From Eudorina sp. 2006-703-Eu-15 (Eukaryota; Chlorophyta; Chlorophyceae; Chlamydomonadales; Volvocaceae), in contig BDSI01000098.1 of assembly GCA_003117195.1 (NCBI GenBank), positions 166,001-230,000 of the forward strand: a stretch of DNA of 64,000 nt, given 5' to 3'. A program made the translations under genes and the position numbers. Shown here piece by piece: positions 25,601-37,600 of the stretch (position 1 is its first letter; every line of letters starts with the position of its first letter). The notes beneath the pieces were generated by a model. The model saw only the letters and a list, made by a program, of their open reading frames with translations, had not been told where the DNA came from and did no database searches.

Positions 25601-28600
25601 TCTCCCAGATCCAGTTGATAACCCGTCAGTTAGTAATGGCACTTGCCTGGGACAAGACCTTATGACGTTGTCTGGAAACCCCTATGACGTTTGGGAGGGT
25701 AGGTAGGATCTTGCGTGCAGTAATATTAATATCCTGCCCATTTTAGCATTAGGCATGCACGCGTGCGTGCATGGCATTTCCGCTGGTACCACAACATGGC
25801 TTTTCGATGCTTCACAACCCTGTCACAGGTACCTTCCTAACAGCTCATTCGCTTTGCTTCAAAATGTGATGTATGGAACATGCCTACAAGCGCTGCCTGC
25901 CACACTCCAGTTGGCACCATGCAACAGTTCCGATATAACACAGCAATTTGTAGCCTTCAACATGACTACGTCTCCAGCGTCCATATTTGGGACACAGTTG
26001 GTCAACATTGAATCGAATATGTGCATCACAGTTCCGGACGGCACTGTGACGAATAGCACCCAGTAAGTACGGAACGTTTTGTATTCAGCTACACACCGCA
26101 GTGTTAGCCTAACGACATTCATTTACACAAGCTTTTATACACAGGTGGAGTTGGCAAACAGTTGCATGAGTAAAAGCATGCATCCGTCCATGTTGGGTTC
26201 AATGAACTGCCTGATACCAACGAATTTGCCAATGACACCATTGTTACTTGACTGAGTATGCTGGATATCCTCAGGCTTACGATGGCCATTTGCAACCAAG
26301 ATGGTTCCAATCAGCAGGTACGTTCATGTAGTGTATAACGATCCTGGATAAGTATCATGAGATGTCACTGGAAGGCATCTGCCAGCTGGTCCTTTTCTGA
26401 TAAGGCATGATACAACAATTTGGTATCGAGACCTGGTCGCGCGGGTTCGAATCCCCCTTGTCACCTGGGCAGGGGGCGGTTACTGCTAGTACTTGGGAGG
26501 TGGCGGCCCCAAGACTAGGCCGTGAGGGTTCGAATCCTACCGGTACCTGACCGGGCGCGAGGACGCTCCCTACTGAGGGGGGATAATTGTAGTGTATAAC
26601 GATCCTGGATAAGTATCATGAGATGTCACTGGAAGGCATCTGCCAGCTGGTCCTTTTCTGATAAGGCATGATACAACAGTTCATATGTAAAGAAAAAAGT
26701 CACGCATCCTGCCCGTTCGTTGTCTGTCCACGCACGTAGCTAGCGCACGCATGCATGCACCAATTGGAAATCAAACAATGAACCCTACAGTCTACACGGA
26801 GCTTCTCTGACACGGAGGCATCGATCAATGCCAACGTGTTTGCCATGCATTCGTGTGTTCTGGGTTCGATGTGTGAACCACACGCACATACTTGCTTGCA
26901 ATGTATCCTTCCGAAGAAACGAAATAATTGTTTTTGTCCGTACCGCCACACATCACCCTGATGATGTGCGCGTGTGTGTGCAGTTTATGCAAGTGCTGAT
27001 GGAAGACAACAACGCTGCTTTTCAGTGAGTTCACCCTTGACGCGCTGACAACAGGCTCGCAACAACAGGCAAAAATATACCCGAGGTTTGGGTAGCTAAT
27101 TATCGAATGCCCGTCACTCGGCTGGCAGATAAATAATTAGAATAATGCCTCGGAATTGTATTAAATTGACAGATGATGAAAGCACGCAGTCAGTACGTTG
27201 TCCATCCTAAACCCTTGTCCTAAAAGGCATTTAGCCTTGCTTGCATGTCATTTTTGCTTCTCCGTACCCCAAGCCACCCACCTACCGACAAACATAGCTG
27301 ATTGCCACATGAATATGTATGCCAAAAATTAATACAAACTGTTGGTGTGATAGGTGGGCATATATATCCAAAGCAGACATTCCCTTAATGTTTGCGTACT
27401 ATTTGCATGGTGGATACATTTCCAAGCAAGGTGGCATACATATAACAAGATGCGTTAATTTTACACCGCACTACCACAGGGCTGCTGGATCCAACCTGGT
27501 GATCGACGCGCCGTATGAAGGGGAAAGTTTTGTACAGCTGTGGTCCGCAGATTATCCCCAGCAGTCCAACCAATTTTGGAACTTCACGTAAGTGCGGGTG
27601 TCCGCATAACACATTACCCATGCACGCAGTAACACATGCGTGTATGTACGACAGGTAGGATGCGTTTCTACTGTTAAATACTTCACATTAAGCCGAATTC
27701 ATTCATTGGCCGAGCTTGATGAAAATCAGTCCCGGGTGTAATAGAGATTACATGTGCTTGAATTCATTTGCCAACGCAGGGGAACCCCTGGCTCATCAGA
27801 AGACGCTAACGTCCAAATCGGGACGTTACAGAATGGCATGTTCAACACCTGCCTTCAAGGGAACGGCAGTGTCCTCCAGCAGACCGCTGCCTGCAATACT
27901 TCGGACCCATCCCAGACATTCCTGGTGTGGCCACCAAGCGTGGGCCTACTACCTACACTGTTAGGTGTCAGGCTGGTCAACATGGCGACTCAGTTGTGCG
28001 TTACTATCTCTAACGGTACTCTAACCGATGGCACCTGGTAAGAGTTATGCGTGGTATGGGTCGTGCAGTGCACGACCCTCATCCGCCCATCAGCACATTG
28101 CGAAACAATATCCTAGTATAGTAACTCGAGAGGCCTTTGCCTGCTCTACCTATTTCGCACACTACAGAGCCAAATTGTACATACATACGCACGATTTGTT
28201 TGACTGGATGGCATCTCGGTTTCTCGAAACAGGAACATACGGAGGGCATTACAGCAGGTAGACATTTAAATCACTGACTGTGTATTTGCAGCAGTTGCAC
28301 GAAGCAGCGGGAGCATTTGTACGTTAAGTGGACGTTCGTAGCTACGTACCTGCCTTCAACGAACGTTCCTTACTGCACAGGGTAATAATGGCTCCCTGCA
28401 CCATGGATGCAACCAGCCAGTCAGTAAGTCATGCATTGATGTTGTAGAATTGGAAAGTTAAATATGAATACCAAAAAGGTCATCATACAACGAATTTCAC
28501 CAATCTATCGACGGCCCATCATGTTCGCTCGTCCACCCACAGCACATTGATGATGATTTCTGCGTACGTAGCTACCTGGTTGCTAATCATCAGCGAGTGT

Positions 28601-31600
28601 AGCGAGTGTAGCGTGAACTCATTTAATGAGTACGTGTATTGTAACTATAATTGAATGGCCGGGCGGACCCAACGAGCGAGGGATACCCGGTGGTATACCC
28701 TGTAAGACGCAAAGGCTTACTGGATGGCCTGCTTTGCCGTACCGACTTACATGCCCCACCGCCTGCAGAGTAACGAGCTCCATCCTAGCGCTCAAGCCCG
28801 AGGAAGTAGCTAGCAAATTATTCTATATCAAAAACACCTTGACCACAATGGCCAAGCAAGTAACGGACCGTCGTACACGCACGCATCTCATTGTCACGCA
28901 GTTCTTTCCGATTGCGCTAAATGGACCTTCACAGCCGATGATTATTGCGTAAGTTCCCATTTTCGCGTTGTGCTAGACAGACCCGCCCCACCTACGTAAC
29001 CATCGGGGGCTGCCAGTGATAACGGCGCGTGCACACATGTTTGATTATGAAGCTCTGACACGTTTCGTCAGAACGCTGCAAGCAAGCCCCACCTGGGAAC
29101 CGGTAATAACATGGGAGGGGCCTCAATAATGTTGGAATAGTGATAGTGATAGAGAAAGTATTCTGAGCATACCCTACCGTGGGTCGGAGTTCCCTCATGA
29201 TGACCTCCCTCACGTGTTACATTTCATATCACACATATTGCCATCACATGCATTATGACATAGACGCCGATATCAATTACTATACTATTGTTGTGGTTAT
29301 GCTACTGTATGTTGATTGCAGGGCATCGGGGAACACCAGTTTGGTACTGGAGGTATCATTCGTAGGCTGGAACCACGTCCAGCTGTCAGTTCTGGACGGC
29401 ACGCCACAGAATTCTCAGCTCATGTCATTTACGTAAGTGATTATGCGGTTTAATTTCGGCCTACATGCACGCAGGTAGCTATGCAAACAATGAATGAACA
29501 GGGTCCTTGCTCAATAGTATATATATATAGTATATAGTATATATACCAGTATCCGAGCATTATGAAGCTGAAGACTATTTGTAGTCAGTGACAGAAAGGA
29601 ATGCAGGGTTGAGTAATAACCGACCTAACTGTCTATACGTGTGCATGTCACCCGGTCTGGACACGGGTCCCCGTTGTGACGGTCACTGCTACTATCTACT
29701 ACACGTAGTTACGATCGACATTCATGTATGCCATGTATTTACCTCATTGTGAAAAACAGTTACCAGTCACGGCGGCCATACAGCTCAGGTGCCTGCCATG
29801 AATGGGATGTTGACGTGTGGTTGACTCGTCGTACACATGCCTTACGGTCTATATGGTCTAGCACCAGGGTCCCATTGCCGGGCCGGACCGCAGCGCAGAG
29901 GGAATGAACCCACTACGTCGTCCGCCGTCTGCCTGTCAATAATGTGGTACAATTGTCGGTCACTTTGGAATGACTTTTCGCTGTGCCCTACGTATGTATG
30001 ATGTGTGCACGCTGGCAACCATTACCTGAGCCTGCTTGGAATGTTATCATGCAAATGCATTTCTATTTCGGTTTGTTGCGTGCAACAACAGGACGCAGCT
30101 CGGTGTGAGTACGACGATTGTGTCGGTCGACGGCGGATTATGTCTGGAAACTGGTCAGACGTCACCAACGGCGGTGTTGCAGATGGCGATGTGTGGATAT
30201 CCATATCAGATGTTTACGGCATTGAACTTTAACGACCCATCACTTTTTGCGACATGGGGTACGTACGACTAGTACATACGACCAGCAGAAAGAAGATCCG
30301 GGAATGCCTGAGCAAACGTCAAGGTGGTCCCCTTGCTTGGATACTCGCGTTTATTTGCCTGCACACACAATGGAACTAATGGAACTGACAGGAACATGCA
30401 TGGACTACAAAAACACCATGAGATTCACTTGATTATCTTTGTGTGTCATCGATTTTTGCTTTGTACCCGTGCTGCCTCCGAGACTCTGCCAGATGTCATC
30501 CATCCCTGCCTTCAAATTGTTGCAAGATCGATGTGCGAAGTTCTTTCTGTTGTTGTGCAGCGGTTCCAACCTTTCAACAAGCAGTGCCGTACATATTAAT
30601 CTCCTACGCCACTGACCTATGCATCACTATCGCGGCTGGAGATCAAATTGTTGGGGCCATGTAAGTTTAACCTGTTATCTTATTATATGTATGTATACGC
30701 TTCATACACAACATATAAACCCTATATATGTATATATACATCACTTTGTGAAGCTAGCTAGTACGCAAGTATTCGTACATCATTTCTTTGTCACGGTTAT
30801 AATCTGCATGCAAATCATGTACATGTCGGTTGTTAATGTAATGTAACCGTTACAAGGTAAGTTGTTGTAAGTCGACGTGCTGAACCGGACCTAGGCAAGT
30901 AGTCAAGTAGGGAACCAGCGTACTGTTACATTGGTAGGTGAATAGTCTGACGACTGACCAGACTAACTTAGACAGAACAGAACAAGACAAGACTTAATCA
31001 CAAGAGATCAAGAGATGAACTCGTACCACGACAACTTACACCTGCCACAAGTGACGACAGGACTGGCTGGACGAACAGGTGTAGCAGCATCGCATTACAA
31101 CACCGGTCACCCACGAACAGTATTTTATTCGAATACTGTTTATTTGTAGTTACGACAAAAACCGAGAGAAGGTGACGCTACGCACTGATTTGCTCGCTTG
31201 TTTCATACATACCGTATGCAACGGGCACCGTGGATATGTATACCAATTTCATGCGTGAATGATGTCTGTACGGACTATCCTTGCTCGCTCTGCTGTTTCC
31301 AACCCTATGTCCTATGTAGAGTATCCCTGGACACATGCACTGACCCGGTCAGCCTGGCCAGTCAAGCAGTAAGTTGCGTAGTGTGTATGTATGTACTCCA
31401 CCCATCGATTCATGAATGAACTGGATGGGCAAACCGGCATGCCCATCCGGATGTATGTATGCCACCCATCCTCAAGGCACATTCGGTCGGTGTAGAATCG
31501 GCTCTGATCAGTAATGCACATGTGCGAAGTCCTGGAACGTATTGTCCTCGGTTGACTGAACCCGCCCATTTATTTTTGCCCTTCTATTACAAGTAGTACT

Positions 31601-34600
31601 ATGCATGCGTTTTCGTGTTCACAATGGCATGTGGATACCAGATACCCTAGGTTGGATCAACATTCAATACAGTTGTGCATGAGTTGCTGGAACAAGCTAA
31701 CACCGTACGCGCCGTCCATGCTTTTTAGCACAAGACGTGTGTATATCTGCTGCTGCGCGCTTGTAGGTATTTCCCGCCACTTTATCTACTCTGCCTGGCG
31801 TGTCTACCAACTCAACGGCGCTGGTGTTCGGGTAAGGGCCAAACACGTACTGGCGTGTAAGGCAGGAGTCCGCAGAGCCTGGTTGGTGGAACACGGGGTG
31901 GGGATGCTACAACCATTTGATATATTCTTTGACTGCAACGCCTAAAGGGATGTAAGTCTGCTGCTCACAATAAAAACATGTTGCTTCCAGCCTGAATTAG
32001 CATAACTATTTTAGCTGGTTTACTTTTGTCACAACTCACAGGTGTTCACTCACGGGTGTTCCACACCTGTGAATTACTATTAACTATTATTAATTATTAT
32101 TTATTATTAACTATTATTAATACTAGTATCTGTTTTTATCATTAGTCTTATCAACCTTATTCTTATTATTATCCATACATATTTTTTCATTATTGTTATG
32201 ATACATTAATCTTGTCCACGTCATGTTCTTGCAGGACGTCGTATGGCAACACAACATTGGATGTCTTTTTCGACGGAGAAGCATACTTCATTATACTTAA
32301 CCTCTTCAATCCATCCGCAGTTAGCCAGCAATGGAACATGCAGCAGTAAGTTGCCATGGTGTTTTTACTTCTGATGCTCGCACTTCGTTGTTGCATGGTC
32401 TTTGGCGTGGACGTGTTGTGCTTGGATCCCGCCATACACATACAGAAGGAATATTTCGCTCGTCGAGGCCGTACCTGACAAAGATAACTTAGCTTGTTGC
32501 GGGCACTTGCTGTAATTGTCTATTGCTGATGAGCAGGGATCCAACCACTGGCTACCTCCTGTTCCAAAACTATATGTATGGAGGTTGCCTTCAAGCGAAC
32601 GGCGGTATGCTGCAGCTGACCGCGTCATGCAGCGCTGCAGATCCTACACAACTCTTCGCCGCCGAAACCATCTCTGAAGGCGCTGCAGGTTTGTGTTGAT
32701 GGGTGGGCGGAGCAGGGTGAAAGTAGTAGAGGGTACGTAGTCAACTGGAGTACAGTACGAAAGTAATGTTGCACAACTAAATCGCTCGCAGGCGCCCAGC
32801 TTGGCGTTCTGCGTGCAGTACATGCACACAGCACCAGCCTGAGAAAATTGACGATTCGTAGACTGGAGTGAGGGGTGTCATCAACGTGAAATACGTGAAA
32901 TTTAACGGGGCTACCTAGGCTTTCCCTGTACAATAAGGAATGCACCGGCCATTGATTACAGTGTTCTACGCCTGAGCAACCAATCATGACCCCCCGCGGT
33001 GCGTGCGCCCATGTCTGTCTGTTATGCAGGAGATCAAGTCGGTGACAGTAAGTTGAAACGCACTCGGGGCAACCTTATTAGATGCTTTCGTGTTTGTTTG
33101 GTATGTATGTAGGCCGTGACGTAGGGCCCGCGACCCATTCGAAGGTTCGAAGGTGAAGGCAGGCCGTCCAAGAAAAGCCGAGAAGAGGATAGCACGTTAC
33201 GTAGGATGAGTAAGAGGCAGTTATATCTGTACTGCAACTACTGCAACTGTCGATTGGCACACCGGCGACGTAAAACAATTGTTTCGACGACCGTCTCGCT
33301 CGTATGGAAAGACGTTTGCGATGTTACCGTTTTAAGCGGTTGTTGAATTGCACGGCATATATACCGGTGTGTCTCTCTTCGTCCTTGTTTGCAGGCTCCA
33401 ACGTTTTTGCTGCCAACACTCGCCTGATTGATGCTCATAACCGCGCGGTGGAGGCCGCATCTAGCTGCCAGCAGGACCAGCCTTCGGCCAACAACGGCAC
33501 AGCTGAAGACAGCGTCCCCACATTCTCCATGGACGCTAACCGTTACGTTGCAATTTCACCGTCGCGCTTCTTCGAAACACGAACGGGGCGTTCCACTGCA
33601 CGACGGATCAACCGCACCATCGAGGTATACAAGCGCCAGTTAAACGACACAGAGCTCCCAGGCTCATTGGATTACCGAGGCACACGAATGGACGGTCCAG
33701 GCGTCAAGGACCAAGCTTGGTGCCAGGGCTGCTGGGTAAGTTTGCGTATGTAGTTTGCGTGCCAGTATTATTCATAATGACGTACATGATGCGAGGGTTC
33801 CTTACGAGGCTGTCAACGTACTTGCTTACACGCTAGTCATTATTGTTATCATCATTATTTGCTTACAAGCTCGCGCAATATTTTCCCCCGCCGGAAGTAC
33901 CCCCGGAAATCGGGATAAGGCTTTACTCGAGTACAGGTCCTAAATGTCATCAACATTTCTTCCGTAGTCGCATCCATGTGCGATTATTGAAGTATTTTCG
34001 CAGATAAACAGAGGCAGTACCGCACTCATTTCCAGCAAACTCATGACTAATTAGTCATGAGTCTTATTATAATAAGCAACAGGTTCATAATTTTCTTAGG
34101 CGATGCCTCATAAGGATACGAAGGCCGCCGCCGGGGCGCGAGGCAGGTTGTCGCAAGAGGGTGACCAATGCAAACTGGAGTGTCAATCACTGGGACGTAC
34201 GTACCACCCGTCGGTCACGCACCGTTTCACCCTTGCAATCAGTTCCATGTTTGTTTTTATCTCTTCGTCCCCTGTATTGTTCTTGCTGTCTACGTACTAA
34301 ACATTTCGTTCCACGCGGTATCTGGTTACGTTCAGGCCTTCAGCGTGGCCGGCGCTCTACAAGGCGCCTGGAACAAGGCTACAGGTGCGTGGATGGGTGC
34401 GTGCACAGGCATCGGTCAAGCAACCGCCCGCCGCTGCGTATTGTAAACCTACCGTGCACGTGATGCCTGCCTGCCGAAGGGTCAACATACCTGCTAAGCT
34501 GCTATAGCAGTTGATAACTACCCTGTATTACTCGTACTAAACTAGGGTTTGCACAAAACGTGGCCCGACTAGCATGACTCTATGCATTTCTGACATTTGC

Positions 34601-37600
34601 GCGGACATCAAACAATAAGACATGCTCCCGTAATGAGAACTTGTACTCACCATCCGCAGGGGATTGGCTGTCATTTAGCGAGCAGCAGCTTATTGATTGC
34701 GCCTGGAACTATGGAACCAGCGCCTGTCAGAAAGGTACGCTCTCACGTACGACGGAAACCAGGTATATATTTCGCATTGTACGTGCTGCTCGCTGTACCC
34801 TTACGTATTACATTCGCAATCCAAAGGACGCTGTTTCGTCATACTAGCCAATCAACGAAACAATGGTTGTCTTCACGTACTTATTACGCCGGATTTTGGA
34901 CGCCGTCCTGTCACGTCAGGCGACCCTTGGGGGGCCCTTCACTATGTCGTGGACAACGGAGGTATTGCCGAGGAGGGTCAATACGCATACCGCGCGGAAG
35001 CCGGAATGTGCAGGTAGGTCTGAAGTGCGTCCATCACATGCTTCATTAGCCTCATCATCGATGACATACATAGGACCAGCTGGCCATCTGTCCATCTGTC
35101 CGGTGCGCCACGGTGGCGCGTTTTCGTTGTGAGGAAGTAAGCTTTGGCTGTCACCGGTGACCAGCGAGCACTCGGGAAAACGGGGTTCGGATTTGCCGTA
35201 AACTAGACCGTAATTTAGACCGTAAACTAGACCGTAAAATGGGGGCGGTTTTACGGAGACGGCCTTGCCGCTAAGCGCGGCATGGGAAACGGAGACATTT
35301 TATTACGGGCCGAGTTTAAGAAGAGACATTACGGGGAACGCGGGCCCCTCATTACAGGGACCCGCACCCCATATTACGGAGACGGTCTTGCCGTGTAGCG
35401 CGACATGGATGGGTCCACTGTCACATCATCAATAATAAACCTTTTGTTAGTTATGTTACAGTGGTCCCCGCGAGTCATCAGTAACAGCCTCAGGCAGTGT
35501 AGTAACAGACCCAAGGTACAACAGAATCGCAAAAATCATACATACCAAACTTACTCAGTTTCCAACCATGGGGGGAAGCCCCGCGCCAAGCAACAGTAAA
35601 TTGCCGCTGCGCATAGAAGTTCGTTGTGTGTAAACATCTCTGCTGGCTGGATGGTACGGTCAAAAACGAATGAATTGGACACATTACGTCAGCCCATATA
35701 TACATTCGTGTATCGATGCTGCTAATGTATGCTGTCGCCCATGCATACGACTCTGCGCAGGGCTCTGGGCGCCAGGCCGAGCGTCCCACTGGTGGGGCGC
35801 TTCTCCAAGGTCATGCAAGTGCCCCCCAGGGACGAGAAGGCGCTGATGGAGGCCTTGGTGCGGCACGGCCCGGTATCGGTGTCCATCGACCCGCAACCCG
35901 ACTTCCAATTCTATGCGGACGGGGTCTACTACAACAGCGCTTGCAGTACGGTGCGTGCGTGGCGGGATTCATCGACATGCACATAATCTTGAGAGCGTAA
36001 AATATAATATGTAAGGTAATAGTTATGTACCTGTGTGCATATGTATATCGGGCTGGGCCTGTGTGGCGGATTGATCGCTTCTCCAAGAAATAGGGTCTGC
36101 TGTGTAGGGTTGTGGGTACTGTCCTAACGAGAGAGCCGCATGCGATTGACACCTGCATCATCTGCAAGCCCCTTTCCCTGTAAGCTAAATGTCCTGAACA
36201 ACAACCTACCCATTATTGATGATACATAAAATATACCTGCCTGTTAGTGACGACATACAGCAGATGCGGACACTGTTCGTGTGTCTCCTGTCCCTTCCAT
36301 AAATTCCGTTCTGACCATTCCCAGCCACAGAGGTGCGTGCGTGTCAGCTGTATGTATGTATACACTCCCGTTACAAGTGTACGCTTCCCGGTGTATGACC
36401 GATACAACCGACAGGCTGTCGATGAGCTAACGCACGCAGTTGTACTGATGGGGTACGGCACTACGGACGATGGAGTCAATTACTGGATCATCAAGAACAG
36501 GCGCGTGCTTCGTTGACATCTTCCTAATTTTATGTAAAATGACCCAACTGCGGCGCGGATTTAATTTGTGTTTAGGACAATAGCATGCGTTAACTGGCTG
36601 GCAAATGCTGTGACGACGCACATTTCCATTGAGCAAGCAATTTACAATCGAGTAATTAATGTGCCGCCCCGCCACTTGCCTTACAAAATGCCGTACAAAC
36701 TGTAGACGTCAAAGCCATACATGCCTGGGGATAGATATGAGCATGGTGCATACATACATGCTGTGTACAGTTTACACGGTCATCAGCAACCAATAGCAAG
36801 GCACTGCCATTGACGACACGGACGTCATACTGATTGTAAAGACCAGTTCGAGCATAGTCGTTCGCATGGAGAGTAATTCACACTGAATGCCTGCCGTCGT
36901 ACGTCCTTGTTCCCTTGATTGGATCGCTCGGCCTGTCTGCCTAACACGCGGAACAACGCACGTGCCTGCGTCTCCACAGCTGGTCGAGTGGATGGGGAAT
37001 GGATGGGTGAGTATCTGTTCCTGCTCACTGGCTTGTGGTAGTAGCGGCGCATCGTATATATATATATATGTATATGTGTATATATATATACACATATACA
37101 TATAGATACATATATATGTGTATATATATACGCTTGCTTCGGTGTCTGTCGTCTGGGTGGGGTCCAGGGTGGCTATCTTATTTTGCAGAGTATCTACGGC
37201 CGGAGATACTCCTCGCCCAATCGTGCTGAAAGTATCTGTCGGAGGGAGCTTTTGCCGGCATTTTATCTACTCAAGGGGGCTTTTCCCCGCGCGAGAGGCC
37301 ATGAGTATCTAAAACCTCATTTTTCTCCCGAGGGAAAGTATCTATCAAAACTCAAGATTTTCGGCCGAATATATATTCATATCTTAAGATAGCCACCCTG
37401 GTGGGGTCATGGCCCGGTGTGGTTTTTGTTTGCGGCGTTGAGGTGTGGAGGTGTCTTGCCGCCTTGTCGGTGGGGCCTGCTGGGGCTTGCCCTGGTATAC
37501 ACCGTTGATCCATTTGGGGCCCGCTGTAACGTTCATTCATATATGATAAACTTGATATACACATAACCTATTTAATCATCAAAAACACATCTTATATTAT

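Noticed and set aside
11391..32688. Ricin-like toxin
   Set aside because: Only the carbohydrate-binding B-type trefoil repeats are present; no ribosome-inactivating A-chain segment was seen anywhere in the gene.
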